Source: Sesamum alatum (taxonomy: Eukaryota; Streptophyta; Magnoliopsida; Lamiales; Pedaliaceae). Taken from it: DNA of 64,000 nt. Each line of letters opens with the position of its first letter. Position 1 is the stretch's first letter. Shown one piece after another: positions 21,540 to 34,300 of this stretch. The notes under the pieces are model-generated. The model had not been told where the DNA came from, did no database searches, and saw only the letters and a list, made by a program, of their open reading frames with translations. The stretch is taken from NCBI GenBank assembly GCA_034509735.1, contig JACGWO010000003.1, forward strand, positions 43,384,873-43,448,872, written 5' to 3'. The translations under genes and the position numbers were made by a program.

Positions 21540-22959
21540 TCATTAAAAATGATATGATTTATTGAAGAGATTAATGGTATAAATTAATTTTAAATAAAAT
21601 ATAAATTGAACAATAGCTTAGAACTAAAGAAAATATTACAAAGAAGTATGAAAAACAAAGATAATATTCTAGAAACATAATTTGATTGAAAAATGTAACG
21701 TATATAATAAGATGCTTAAATTAGTAGGTTTAATTAGTTTGATGAAGCAAGTTATTTAACTCTTATTCAATTTTTAAAGTTAATTCATTTTATTAGTTCA
21801 TATCAATTAATTATTTTATTTTCTTCTTTTTTATTCAATTAAATAAATAAAATAAAATTTTAATTATGCAGACGAATCAACTATCCTTGAAAAGCTAGTA
21901 TATATATATTTATATATATATATATATAATAATGGTAGCTATTGCTATATCCTGTATTGCTACACTGTCGTGAAAAAGAAAGCCTAGTGGGTTCCCCTAC
22001 CTACCACTTTGCATGCGATCCCACTCTATAATTAAAAAAACAAGAACTACTTGTAATTGTTCTTTCCGAAGTTGGCCCACAAAACTGCAACTATAAGACA
22101 AAAATTATAAAATAAAATCCCACTAATCTAATGAGCTCTAGAAAGATCTCGATCATAAAGTTTGCTCGACGAACATGCATGTGCTTGCTAGTAATAAGAG
22201 TAGGTAAACTATATAGACATCATTTAAATTAAGTTTAATTACATAAACACTTTCTTTTATTATAAAATTATAAGTACGTATGCTATTTGAGATAGTATTA
22301 GTACAATGTATTTAAAGAGTATTTATGTAAAGTTCTGCGGTGTATTTGTATTTGTAATTATAATTTAAATAAATACACTTATAATTACAATTTTAATCTG
22401 ATTTAACTTTGTGAAATGTCAATATAATTTATTCTAAGAGAAGCGATGACCTCTTGTTGCTTGGTAATATTCATAATGAGTATACCAAAATCCTTTGTTG
22501 CTCCTGTCAGAACAAAACCAATGATTTTGGTAGATTTACATACAAAGATAAAAATACTAGGATTTCCACTTGTAAAGATGGTATGTCGTAATCAAATATG
22601 AACTTGCTTGGAACATATATATAAGAAATTACACAAGATTGAGTGTCTTATTCTTCCAAACTAAAATAGCACTTTAGTTTCATGTATTTAACGGTAAAAG
22701 TAGTATTTTTAATTCCATAACTTTTAAAAAGTAGTACTTTAAATTCATGCGGTAAGTGGCATTTTTCATTAAAATATCTAACGGAAAGTGTCATGAAACT
22801 AAAAGTACTACTTTCTATAATTAGTTATGAGACAAAAAGTAAAATTCTCGTAACTTTTTCCTTCCAGCACGTCTGGTTAAATTTTATTTGCTTGATTAAT
22901 TCAAGAGTGAGACGATGATCGTTTTCTTGTCTAGCTAATGATAAGGAATAATATCATGA
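20736..22959. other. gene-free DNA
   Basis: No gene seen. Part of 20736-21400 may be the decayed LTR belonging to the gag fragment beside it, but no pair is visible. 22640-22860 contains inverted-looking copies of TTTTTAATTCCATAACTTTT-like sequence around an ACGGTAAAAGTAGTA motif, probably a MITE remnant. Confidence 0.5.
21480..21538. repeat. (AAT)n microsatellite
   Basis: About 17 consecutive AAT/ATA units follow a short (ACA)n tract. Confidence 0.95.
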
Positions 22960-23513
22960 TAAGATGTCTCAAGAGAATGGTTCTCTTAGCTTGAAGAGCT
23001 TGCTCCATCCTTTGGGATCCTCGTTCTCTTGTTATAGTTCCTCGAGGAGGTGGTAGAGGTAAGTCGTTTTCTTCCAGTAGGGAAGGCTGCTATCGACCTC
23101 CTTCTCAAGGTGTGCTCCTTCTTGCGGGTCCATAGGCTTTTAATCACCATTCTTGAGGGCCAAGTGAGCGTCTTGATCTCTGCAAGGATAAGAAAGAAGT
23201 CCTGGTGATAGTGTATGATGTAATTTATTGAGCAATCGCCCTTGAACTGACCTGAGCAAAGACGTCCTCAATTAGCTGACGAAGAGCCTCAATAGGTGAG
23301 GGGTACTTGTTCGTCATGCTTCGCTTGTCCTTGTCCATCTAACTTTTCAACCCTGAGGGGGTCATTTGGTCGTTGGTGGTTGTAAAGATCTTGTTCTCAT
23401 GTTACGTGCTCAGAAGCTCCTTCGAGCTCGCCTAACCTGCATTCTCATTCCTTGCTCGTGGTGTAATTCTGATCGTCATTGTTTAGGTCATCTTTCCCAC
23501 AAACAACACAAAA
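22960..23513 (-). pseudogene. second gypsy gag/leader remnant
   Basis: The minus strand reads TGTTGTTTGTGGGAAAGATG at about 23510-23490, again like a Tat-type primer region. A degraded GC-richer stretch with short open blocks such as RDQDAHLALKNGD follows. It is broken by many stops, and assignment to gypsy rests mainly on the primer-site likeness. The LINE joins it directly on the high-coordinate side. Confidence 0.4.
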
Positions 23514-23916
23514 GATGATTTCTCAAAATGTTGATGCATCTTCGCCATACACTCAGAACAGTAATATCACAAACATGATAGAAAAAGAGTCCACTAATAA
23601 TCAACCCATTTCATTCTATAACAGTAAACTCTTGCAAGCCTCAGCACACTACTACTTCCCCATTGAGCTGCGAAACTTTGATAACTTCCACGAAATAGAT
23701 AGTTCACAGGAGCCACAAGCAGAGATTGATAAGTCACCAATTTTACATCTATCAAAGGAAGCAATCGACACCATCAGAAAACCATGGAAACAAGCCCTTA
23801 TTATAAAAACAACAGGAAGCCAGACATCAATTCCTCGAATGAACCAACACCTTCAAAAAGTTTGGAACTCTCAAGGGCTGATTTCTTTAACAGACGTGGG
23901 ACTAGGATGTTATATC

Positions 23917-24152
23917 TGACAACCATTATGTCATATTAATTTGTTGCGAAATTGTTAGTAGAAAATTAGTTTGTTAATCAAAATCTCATTTGATTTTGTA
24001 GGATTTTATTTGAATTGATCTTAGATAATTTGTCAAATTGTAATAATTATCTTCTTGTAACTCATCACTATAAACAGGGTACTAGTGAAATGGAAAATCA
24101 TCAGCTTCTTTTCCCTAGAACTTGAGTGTATAGCATTCCCTTTTTGCCAACA
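23917..24152 (+). repeat. 5' LTR of second copia element (236 bp)
   Basis: Begins TGACAACCATTATGTC and ends GCCAACA. A TATAAA box is at 24069-24074. Confidence 0.88.
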
Positions 24153-24155
24153 AAG

Positions 24156-24166
24156 TGGTATCAGCG
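24156..24166 (+). other. primer-binding site of second copia element
   Basis: TGGTATCAGCG, close to the usual initiator-methionine tRNA complement of copia elements, three bases after the LTR. Confidence 0.8.
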
Positions 24167-24245
24167 TCATTTTCTTAAGGGACCTGTGTGAGTGAAACTA
24201 GTGAGGAACCTATCCCCAAAAAACTAAACACCTAGCCTTCATCAA

Positions 24246-26185
24246 TGGCAGGCGTAGTTTCTTGTCTGCTCCTCCAGTTTTCACACGAGAAAATTATCAT
24301 GCATGGGCTGTGAAAATAGAGTCTTATTTAGAAGCACATAGACTATGGGAGTTTGTGGAAACAGATGCAACTTCACCACTTACCGAGGATCCAACGATTG
24401 CTCAAATAAGAAATTATAGGGAGGACAAAAAGAAGATGCATAAGGCCAAGACCTATGTTCACTCAATAGTATCAGAATATATGTTTCACAAAGATCATGA
24501 CCTGTGAAACTACAAAACAAACATGGGATCTTTTGAAAAAAGAGTATCAAGGAAATGTCAGGACAAAATGAATGCAAGTTTTGAACCTGAAAATGGAATT
24601 CCAGATGCAAAAGATAAAAGAGACAGAGCCACTGAAGGACTACACAGACAAGTTGTTGAAAGTAGCAACAAAATCAGACTATTGAGAGAAGATCTTCCTG
24701 ATAGTTGAGTTGTTGAAAAATTATTGATGACTTTACCAGAGAGATTTGAATCCAAAATCACTTTCCTTGAAGAATTTAGAGATTTGTCAACAATATCTCT
24801 AGCAGAACTTCTCCATGCATTGCAAGCGCTAGAGCAAAGAAGGGCTTACCGAACCGAAAGAGCCGTTGAGGGAGCATTTAAGGCATATAAGAAGAGTAAG
24901 AAACAATAGTGGAAAAAGAATAAGGGGAAAGAAGGTCAAAACAATGACAACAAAGAACACTATAAGTAAACTTCACATTTAGACAAATATTGTTAGTATA
25001 GACCTGATATCCAATGCAAGTCATGTGATCAAATGGATTATATGGAGAAGGTGTGCAAAAACAAGCAACATGCTCAAGTAGTGGAACAAAAGCAGGAGGA
25101 GGAGCAACTGTTTGTTGGAACCTGTTTGCAAGCCACACTCCAAGCAACATTTGGCTAATTAATAGTGGATGCACTAACCACATGCTCATTGATGGATCGT
25201 TTTTCAAAGAATTGAAAAAGTCAGTAATGTCAAAAGTTAGAATTGGCAATGGATTTATTGAGGTTGAAGGTAAAGGTACCATTGCAATTGACAACCCAAC
25301 AGGTATAAAATTAATCACTGATGTGATGTTTGTTCCCAAGATTAATCAAAACTTATTGAGCATAGGCCAATTACTTGAAAAGGGTTATTCTGTTAACTTT
25401 AAAGATAACATGTGTGTTAGTACCGACTCATCTAGTGTTGAATTATTTTCTCTAAAAATGAAAGCAATAGTTTTTGCCTTGATTGAAATAAGGCAAAGTT
25501 CAGTGCATATCCATGTGTCGTGAATCAAGATGAACTATGGCACAAGAGGTTGGGGCATTTTCATTATTCAACACTAGATTATATGCAAAAAATTGGAATA
25601 GTAAGGAGGATGCCTTTCAAGCAAGGAGCTACTGCTATGTGTGAGATATGTCAATCAGGAGAGCAGGTCAAGCTACCATTTTCAATTGGAAAAATATGGG
25701 AATCAATTGAGAAGCTTCAACTCATATAAACTAATATTTATGGAGATGCAGGGATTGGACATCAATTTACTGGAACCTAAATCTCTCAGCAAAATGGAGC
25801 CAGTAAAAGGAAGAACATAACAATTATGGATATGACTCAATATCTACTATTTGAGAAGAGTGTGCCAAAGAAGTTTTGGGCAGATGCTGTTAATAATGTT
25901 GTATTCCTGCTAAAGGGGTTACCAACTAAGATTTTAAAAGGAAAAACACCTTTTAAGGTATGGTATGGTTTTAAGTCTTCTGTTTTTAATTTGAAAATAT
26001 TTGTTGGTTTGTGTTTTACCCATTTTCCAAATGAAAAACGAGGGAAGCTATATCCTAAAGCAGAATATGGACTCTTACTCAATGCTCTTGGTGCTGTGAA
26101 CAAATATAAAGTGAAGCTAGTCGTGAAAGGATACGCTCAATTATATGGTGCAGATTTTTTCAGAGACGTTTGCACCTGCCGCAAG
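24246..26185 (+). pseudogene. copia gag-pol remnant
   Basis: Gag blocks (FTRENYHAWAVKIESYLEAH, WEFVETDATSP, then LPERFESKITFLEEFRDLS near 24730) are in shifted frames. The protease region reads NSGCTNHM where DSGCTNHM is expected; the Asn codon at 25161-25163 replaces the catalytic Asp. The integrase zinc region is at 25523-25660 (LWHKRLGHFHY, CEICQ). The core is mostly deleted: QQNGASKRKN follows almost at once. The reading ends within early RT (VKLVVKGYAQLYGADFF) near 26160 and then runs into LTR sequence. Confidence 0.88.
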
Positions 26186-26303
26186 TACAAATAGGTTATT
26201 TTCTTATAACTCATCAATATAAATAGGTTACTAGTGAAATGGAAAATCATCATCTTCTTTTCTCAAGAACTGGAGTATTACAGCATTCTCTTTTTCGCCA
26301 ACA
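26186..26303 (+). repeat. truncated 3' LTR of second copia element
   Basis: Matches the last 110-120 bp of the 5' LTR (AACTCATCA, TACTAGTGAAATGGAAAATC, CGCCAACA). The U3 half is missing and pol sequence abuts it directly. Confidence 0.85.
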
Positions 26304-27239
26304 ATATCACCCGGTTTAATAACCCGAAAGATTACTTCATGGCACTAACAGGAGTCCGTGGTTCTTCACTAGACACCAAACTTTCCAGCTTTTGTAGCTT
26401 TCTTGAATCCATGGTGACATGGATTCAATTACCTCAACTACCCATGGAGTACTATGAGTTGTATGCTCTGTTCGAGATTGCTAAACTGATGGGAAGACCT
26501 ATTAAAGTGGACTATCACACAGGTTCTTACTCCAGAGCCAGAGGAAATTGATATTACGAAATCACTCCCATCAAACATTAATATGGGTAGCTAGGTACAA
26601 TCATTAGTTTATGAACTAAAAGTGGCCTTTTGCCACTCATGTTGAATCATTGGAAATTTAAAGTATATAATTGTGATTTTACAAGGGAAACCAACCTGGA
26701 AGACCACAATTCTCAGGATAATAATACAATGGCTCCAACCCACCAACAGAATTCAGGCACAAATTCGAATAATAAAAGCAAAGGGATGTCAGAGTGGCAA
26801 ATTATAAGCAGAGTGCCCTTAAACAAAAATTAATTCACAGCCAGTAGCCGGAGGTTTCCTGATGACTCCTGAACCAATCAGACAAAATTCATCTACAGAT
26901 GACTTCAGCCCTAAACGAGGAAAATAAAATCAGCAACAAGACAATGGATCTCACAGAATTAAAAGGGCAGGACAGGTTGGAATTTTTGTCATCCTTCAAG
27001 TGTCCGACTTAGTATTTTGAACCCTTGTTTAAACCAAACCAAAAATTAATATATGGTATAACAATTTTCTACCCTATGCAGGAAGATCAATTTTGATCAA
27101 GCATGTTCTGAGATCTATTCCTCAATATGTTATGGGCTCCTTTATCCTACCCTCTAGTACTATAAATGGTATTAATAGAATTTGTAAGAGCTTCCTTTGG
27201 AATGCAAATCAAATTAAATGGCTTTAATGCAATTTAATT

Positions 27240-27455
27240 TTTTGTGATATTAAAAATGGGCATATTATCTCCTTACGAAAAAAAAATAGCAATTTATCTC
27301 CCCGTATTTTTTAAAATTGTCCATTTTAAAAAACACAGGGAGATAAATTTATTCATTTTAAAAAGATACATGGAGGTAAATACTATTTTATTTTTTATAT
27401 GAAATAATTTATTCAGTTGTAATATCACAAAAGTTTACTTGCAATTTTTTCCCAA
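27240..27455. repeat. AT-rich insert in the LINE (probable MITE)
   Basis: Lies between two adjacent LINE ORF2 protein blocks. It contains GGGCATATTATCTCCTTACG and internal copies of TTTATCTCC/GGAGATAAAT, suggesting inverted repeats. Its exact ends were not resolved. Confidence 0.4.
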
Positions 27456-28419
27456 AAAAATCAAAGAGAAGTCTTATCAAATGAGAGGTGGTATGTATAC
27501 CTAAGACCAAGGGGGCCTTTGGATTTATTACCTTAAAGCTTTCAACAAAGCCCTAATTGTTAAAATTGTTTGGTTTATCCTCACAAATCCAAGCTCTTTA
27601 CTGGCGAGGTTCTTTAAGGGTAAATGAACGTGACTTTGCTAATAGCTCCGTTAACTATTGGACAAAAAATGCATGTGAGGATTAAAATTGATAAAATTTT
27701 CAATCTATATTTGAAATTCAATATGAGAAAATCGTAACAATGTGGGAGTATATCTGGAAGATGAGGAACAAGGTTGTTTTTGAGAAAATTCCTTTAAATC
27801 TTACTCTTGCATCATCAAATATTAATAGTTTAAATAACCTGTTCTCTAAGGAAAATAAACGTACAGTTAGTCATTCTATTTCAGTTAAGTGGGTCCCCCT
27901 CCAATCCCCTTTTATAAATTGAATATTGATGGAGCTTCGAAAGAAAATCTAGGGCCTTTTGAGGCCAGTGGTCTTACTAGAGATTGTAAGGGAGCGATTA
28001 CTACTGGGTTTGCACATCCAGTGAGTTTTTTACTACAAACAACACGGCAGAGCTATTGGCTTCTGATTTGGAAATATCGCATCTTATTATAGAAATTGAT
28101 TCCATGTACTTAATTAACAGCATGAAATGTCATTTTTGTCATCAAACTTGTATGGAGAATCTTCTGCTAGCATGCAGGACAAAGCTTTCTTATTTCCAAG
28201 AAGTTGAAGTACAACACTACTACAGAGAAGGAAATCAAGCAACAGATATGTTAGCTAACTATGGAATTTCATTAGATATAAATTTAGATTTTGAATCTTG
28301 TTAGGATTTTTTGAAAAGTTTTGTAAACGGCTATATGTGTTCTAACTTCATGTAGGAATTTACCTCTGTACCAAGCTTTTGTGAACTTTGAAAGCTTTAC
28401 ATATGAGATGTGTTCCAAA

Positions 28420-28702
28420 CACTACAATAAATATAACATTTAACTGTGGTTATACTAAATAGTCGTTGCAAATAGTCATTGACCATGGTCATGCAATGAT
28501 TGTCAGCCGTAGTTTTTGCGAGGGTGGGTGAAAGCCATGGCCAATGTTTTTACCACGGCTCTTAGCCGTGGCAAATACATTTTTCATGTGGAAAAGCTAA
28601 TTTTTGCATCGATTTTTATTTAACCGTAACTAATAATAGTTATTTACTATAATTTTTAGCCATAATCATTAAAAATGTAGCCAATAGTAATTTTTTTTAG
28701 TG
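28420..28702. mobile_element. CACTA-type MITE, copy 1
   Basis: 283 bp beginning CACTACAATAAAT and ending TTTTTTTTAGTG. Subterminal CCATGG/AGCCGTGG motifs include a 7-bp-arm hairpin CCACGGC...GCCGTGG at 28553-28571. The 3-bp flanks are AAA and GAA, so the target duplication is not clean. Confidence 0.7.
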
Positions 28703-28800
28703 GAAGAAAAGAGTAGTTGTATGTTTTTTTATAACATTTTCAGTAATAATAATTGATTATTCTACAAGATTATATATTATATTGAGAGAATGTTTAGATT

Positions 28801-29098
28801 CACTAAAAAAAAAATTTATTTTCCTGTCACTATAAATGATCATGTCTTAAAGATCGTGGTACATCAATACTATTAACTAGGGCCAAATAAAATCAATACA
28901 AAAATTATATTTTTTATCACCACGATTAATCAATATTTGTCATGTTTTTTAGCTATAACGAAAATATGTCATGGCTAATATTTTGACCTCATGTACAGAA
29001 ATAACGACTAATGTGTTTCGGTGTCATAATTAATTTGTATTTATCACTTTTCTTACCATATTAATTAACTGTAGCAGAAAATCATGTGTTTTCTAGTA
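28801..29098. mobile_element. CACTA-type MITE, copy 2
   Basis: 298 bp beginning CACTAAAAAA and ending TTTTCTAGTA, with ATT on both sides (28798-28800 and 29099-29101), the 3-bp duplication expected for CACTA elements. Its interior is related to copy 1 and to 39655-39895. Confidence 0.72.
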
Positions 29099-29734
29099 AT
29101 TATTAGAAAGCAACAGAAGCAACATGGTGAAGTTGATCAATATTGTTCAGCTTTGAAATAGATGTAGATATATCCATAGCTGAGAATATGTTTTCTGTAC
29201 TTAGTAGCTCAACTCTCCTTGTACATACAATAAGTGAAATGTATCTAATCTCACATGACAATTCACTTATGCTACAATATTCAAGTAGAAGGATTTCGAT
29301 TGGAGGGGAGAATTTCGAGAAAGGATTTTAAACGATTCAAATTAAAATAATTTGAAATACATCAATATGAGAAAATATAGTTCAAGTTGAAAGTTGCAGA
29401 ATTAGAAATATTTATAGTATAGAATTATCCGAACAGATTCAAAAGATTTGTTATTAAGGATTTTAAGTTCCTCAGTTCTCTAGGAAACAACCCAATGATT
29501 TCGAGCTCAAGATTTTCTGTTGGAGATCTTGAACTTGAAACTTAAATGTGTGCATAAGTAGCGATAAGCACGTGAGAATATGTTTATTGCAGCTTAAGGC
29601 GTATTTGTAAATAAGTTGAACTTTTTCTATGATTTCTTACTATAAATATTCTTTGTATATTTCAAAAATATCAAATCGTAGTAATGGCTAAACTCTACCC
29701 ACCTACTAGGATAGTTAGGTAATTTATATTATGA

Positions 29735-30195
29735 TAAAGGGAAGAGGGTTTTTAGGCTCAAGGTGATAGTTTTGATACCACTATACCAAATAATTAAAAT
29801 ACCAAAAATGCTCTTCAACCTCGCAACTCATATTAAATTAACTACTCAATCAAGTTCCTGTATAAAAGAAATTCCATGCAATTAATTACATGTACGCAAT
29901 TAAATTTACTCCGGTTTTTATTTAAGTTTATTATTAATTTAAATTAAAATATAACATATTTGTATTTATTTTTGTATGTATATATGATCATCGTTATCAC
30001 AATAAACAATAAAATATGTATTGAAATTAATGTATTTGTATATTGTACAAAGTGTTGATTTTTAATTTAAATTTGAGTGATATAAAATATGTATTAATAA
30101 CCAATGCATTCAAAAAAAATTACTAGATAGATTGTTGTATGTGAGATTATAATGCAATGACAAATTTTAATATACAGAAACAAATTATGAGTTTT
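29735..30195. repeat. dispersed repeat shared with 61550-61965
   Basis: Two similar stretches of about 420-460 bp in the same orientation share GAGGGTTTTTA, TAAATTAACTACTC/TGAATTAACTACTC, TATTTAAGTTTATTATTAAT and GACAAATTTTAATATACAGA. The family was not identified. The copy at 61550 starts just after a Helitron-like end. Confidence 0.65.
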
Positions 30196-30535
30196 AGCAA
30201 AATAAAAGTATTACTAAAAACTCTACACACAAACACTACATGCCACCGTATCTAGATTCACAAATAAATTGGTAATACATCAAGTCTTTTACCAAATACT
30301 TTTACAACAACTTTTTTTGCTACTTTTTCTTAGGCCTGAGATGAAATCTTAGGTGAGTAGAACCAACTAGCTTCTTCTTGTATTTTTTTAAAAATTGTAG
30401 TTTATGATGTGGAATGTTCTTATTTTAGTGTACAACTTTTGATTAGGTAGAGGGCTACAAAATAAATAGAATTATTCCATACTCAATTTAAATCAATCGA
30501 ATAAAAATTCATTTGTTGTCAATGCATTAATCTTA

Positions 30536-30814
30536 GGAATAATTATATTTATACTCCCTGATCTATAATCTATTTACACAAATTACTCCTACTTTTTGCA
30601 TAATTACAAAAACCACCCTTAATAGCCAAAGAATAGGAATAGTTTGTGTAATAATATCAATACTTTTGAGGAGTGTAAGTGTAATTTTCTAAAAAAATAG
30701 GAGTGATTTGTGTAATGATGCGTACATTCTAGTAGGTGTATGTGTAATTATTCAAAAACCATAAATAATTTATGTAAACATACCGTAGGTTAGGGGTGAA
30801 AATGTAATTATCCC
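30536..30814. mobile_element. MITE, GGGATAATTACA family (279 bp)
   Basis: Left end GGAATAATTATATTTATACTCC and right end GGGGTGAAAATGTAATTATCCC are inverted repeats. It is flanked by a perfect 9-bp duplication TTAATCTTA (30527-30535 and 30815-30823). A degraded relative is at about 36744-36985. Confidence 0.85.
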
Positions 30815-31377
30815 TTAATCTTAATACCAACATCTGTATTTTGATAGTTAGTCAAGAAGTTCAATGGCAAAGTAATTCAGAACCCCTCGCAACCGTGCTG
30901 GAATTAATTCAATATAAAACTAAATCTCATTAATTAATTCAAATATATTTTAAAATATTTCGGGCGAGGACTTATATAAAAGTGAAAATACATATTTTTT
31001 TACTGAAAATTGAAAATGGTGAAGAATGGAAGAAAAAGGCACTGAATGAAATATTTACAGTCAGAGTAAAAGTTGGTGAGGTTCTTGTGCATATGAGCTA
31101 CAGAAACTGGAAAATACTGCAAGTAACAACAAGCATAGTCAGTACCACAGCAAGAGTTGCTTCTCATAGAACAAAGAAAGTGGAAAACTTACTACAAGAA
31201 AATCTCTAGATACAAAACCAAGACTAGTGTTAAACTGTGGAAGAAGCTCTCACCAACACCTGATGGAAATGAAGAGGAAAGGACAGCGACGTGTTAATAT
31301 TTATGAACAAGAGGCACCTAACAAGAGAGTATGCAACAACAACAACAACAACAAAAGGATATATACAGTTTTATAAG

Positions 31378-34300
31378 TTAAATAAGAATGTTTGGGTCCA
31401 AAGGCCTGACGGTAGCCGGAAAATCTGTTCTTTGCCCTGCAAGTGAATAATACGCCAGAATGTGGGCCGGATGCTCAACAATTATCTGTCCGCCATCCTG
31501 GTCCTCCACATAAACTTGTCTTGCAGGTATCAACTCGATGTTCCAGTTTGGTCGCACCATAATTAAGAGATCTCGACCATTTCCGGATGCCCTATATCCT
31601 TGAACCCACAAGTACCTTAGTGCAGTCAACCGTAGAGTAGCCATGGCTAGTGCACGCTCGCTGAAACAACAGCCTCTCATTTCTAACTTTTGCAAGCTAG
31701 GGCACCCTCTTGAGAACTCCAGAAGGCCTTCATCAGACTCGCCAACGTACCCAAGAAGCATCCATCTTACATTTGGGCTATACCGCCCTATGTAACTGAG
31801 ACCCACATCAGTGAGGCCTCCAGGGCGGAGATACAGAGCAAACCTCCTAAGTTTATGGCAACCCATTAAAAGAGATCGAACCCCATTGTCAAGGGGCAAA
31901 TCTGTGATTCTCTCCTCTCTGTCGAGTAAGACCAACCGAAAGTCGCATAGGTTTTTTGAGTAAGTGCCCATACATTCCAAGGACGCATTTGTAATATCAG
32001 ACACATAGACGGCCAAGTATTCCAGCTCAAGGCATCCTTGAGCCAAAGCAATTAATCCTCTCTGTGAGACCACACCTTCTTCGTCTTCCATCTCTTGTTC
32101 ATCAGCTCCACGCTCTATCCTAAGTCTTTTCATTCTCTTGCAGTATTGAGCAAGAACTTCCAATCCTCTATCTCCAATAACATTTCTTGTCTGTTCCACA
32201 TATGGAAATACATTTGTAGTTACAGACTTAGTATTGCAATTGATATGCATCGAGAAAAACAGAAAATGTTGCATTAGCAGGTTCTGCTTAAACAAAAAGT
32301 CAAAAGAGTTTGTATCCTCTTATCCATTCGTTTTCTATCGATACAACATTACACGAAAAACAAAAGGCCTTGCCTTTGCTATTGGAGTTACCTAAAACAA
32401 CTAGAACTCAAAAGTTGGGATTACTCGGTGCAAGAAGCCAAATGTCCACTATTTTGGTTTAGCAATATGTTAGCACAGAAGATTAGTAGAATCGGAACTT
32501 CCATCCTAGGGTACTCATAAATATTTCATTTTCAAGAAAATGAGTATGGAGCTGTCTTCTGAAGGAAAACCGTAGCTCCCAACTCACCTCCCCAAACTAA
32601 TAAAAAAGGAAATGAAATGACATTAAATGAGAAGCACCACCATAAATCAGATCAAAAGTTAGGAATGAAATGAAAGGGACAACTGGGAATATAAGTAGAG
32701 AGAACCCAGAGAAAAACCATCATCACCAATCCTTCTGGACTAAAGGAAAGCTGTTCTCTTCCAATTAAAAGCAGAAAAAAGCATACAGAAATTTTCTCTC
32801 CCCTTCCCAGTCATTTCTTGGTCTTGAAATAGCAGTCTCCACAGAAGACATAAACTCAGAATTTGTGCGTCTATTATGACATACTTGGTGATGTTTGGAG
32901 TATTCTTTTATCTGCCTTCATGTATAACATGACTTCGTTTTTCATGAGAATCCACCTGATGCTCTTATTGCATGGTAAATATTATTCAGACAACAATGAC
33001 AGCAATTCATTTATAGGATAGCATGCCATATTGCATAGCAAATATTATTCGACAAAGACGACAACAATTCATTTCTAAGATAGCATTTTATCATGACTTC
33101 ATCTCATTTAATATCATCACCAGCTAAATATTCTACTTAAAAGAACACAAGATGAGTGTGAACTGAGAAAATTACTTAGCCTAAAGAGGAAAATTGGGCT
33201 AATCTCTACTAAAAATAGACTGCCTAGAGGACACCAACCAATGCAATTTTCACATCATGAAGACCATATTATTGCAAAGACTAAATAAACGACGTTGTCA
33301 AAAGGAATTTGTGACCACCCATGAGCACTACAAGTTACAAAGAAGTTTAACAATGACCAATAAGGTAAATTCCAGCAGATCAAGCACATACACTTCATTA
33401 GCAGCACAAGGAAAAGGCATCTATGAAATGACAAACAGTTAAAAGGCCTCAAAATTTACCTCAAGAACTTCCAAGTTAGGACATCTTTGTAGTAACACAC
33501 AATGGGCTTCAGTGTCAAGCAGTGCATAGAGGAGATCCAATTTTCTAAGCTTGGAAGCAACAGGATAGACAATGGGCATTTCTGCTTTTCCCAGGTAAGA
33601 CAGACCCAAGCGGCACAATTTTGGTGGGAATACAACAGCAGCATACCTTTCCAATTGCTCATTAAAGACACCTTCACCAACCTGTCCAGGGGGCTCACTA
33701 AAAGAGCCTCCACCAAACTCTTCCAATGAAGATGCAGCTCTGAAAAAACCAATGAGGTCTGAAATATCACACTCACTAATTTTCATTGAGGTCAAAGATG
33801 GGCATCTTCTTGCAATCAGTTCAAGGTCTCTAGATCTGACTTTCGTGAGCTCAGTCATGTAGAAGTTCAAACTTTCAAGAACTGTGTTGTTCAAAGCAAG
33901 TTCATGCAGCCATTCTCCATCATTCTCCAATATCGAGCTCTCTTCCATGAACAAATTTTTCAAATTCCTGTGAATAACAAATATCAAATTTGGAAACCGC
34001 AAAACTTTGACGCATACATAAGAGCAATATTCCGTGCACTCAAAAATATATGATATTTGCATAATCCAAATTGCACAGAATTTGATGAAGATTTATTAGA
34101 TATTAAAGCACAACCCATTACATATTTACAAGTCCATTCAGGCTCCACAGAGATTGTCAAATAAGGTGAAAAATGAAATATTGGAAGCCAGCCAAGACAA
34201 CCTTCAAAACCTTATGATTGAGATATAGTATTCTTCTTTGAAAGAAAAAGCTGGACCATACTACCAAGAGAGTGCGAGCTCTTTCTTCTTTTGAAACAAT

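Larger units (their letters stand above)
23917..26303 (+). mobile_element. internally deleted Ty1/copia element inside LINE ORF1
   Basis: The 5' LTR 23917-24152 (TGACAACC...CCAACA), primer site, broken gag-pol and a truncated 3' LTR are flanked by a perfect 5-bp duplication ATATC (23912-23916 and 26304-26308). Removing it rejoins the LINE ORF1 sequence. Most of the integrase core and everything from early RT to the U3 of the 3' LTR are missing. Confidence 0.92.
23520..28304 (+). pseudogene. LINE (L1-type) remnant
   Basis: ORF1 resembles the plant LINE DUF4283 protein. The first part (23520-23916) ends LQKVWNSQGLISLTDVGLG, and the second (26309-26550) continues NPKDYFMALTGVRG, IQLPQLPMEYYELYALFEIA and IKVDYHTGSYSRAR. 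ORF2 survives only as the end of RT (AGRSILIKHVLRSIPQYVMG at 27079), a zf-RVT-like block (ALIVKIVWFILTNPSSLLARFF near 27552) and an RNase H domain (27895-28304: FYKLNIDGASK, then YYREGNQATDMLANYG). Endonuclease and most of RT are deleted. A copia element (23917-26303) and an AT-rich insert (27240-27455) interrupt it. Confidence 0.85.
29102..31377. other. gene-free stretch downstream of COI1
   Basis: Holds a dispersed repeat (29735-30195) and a MITE (30536-30814), both listed separately. 31200-31377 next to the COI1 stop is likely 3' UTR and includes a (CAA)n tract at about 31333-31353 (inference from position). No other gene is seen. Confidence 0.6.
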
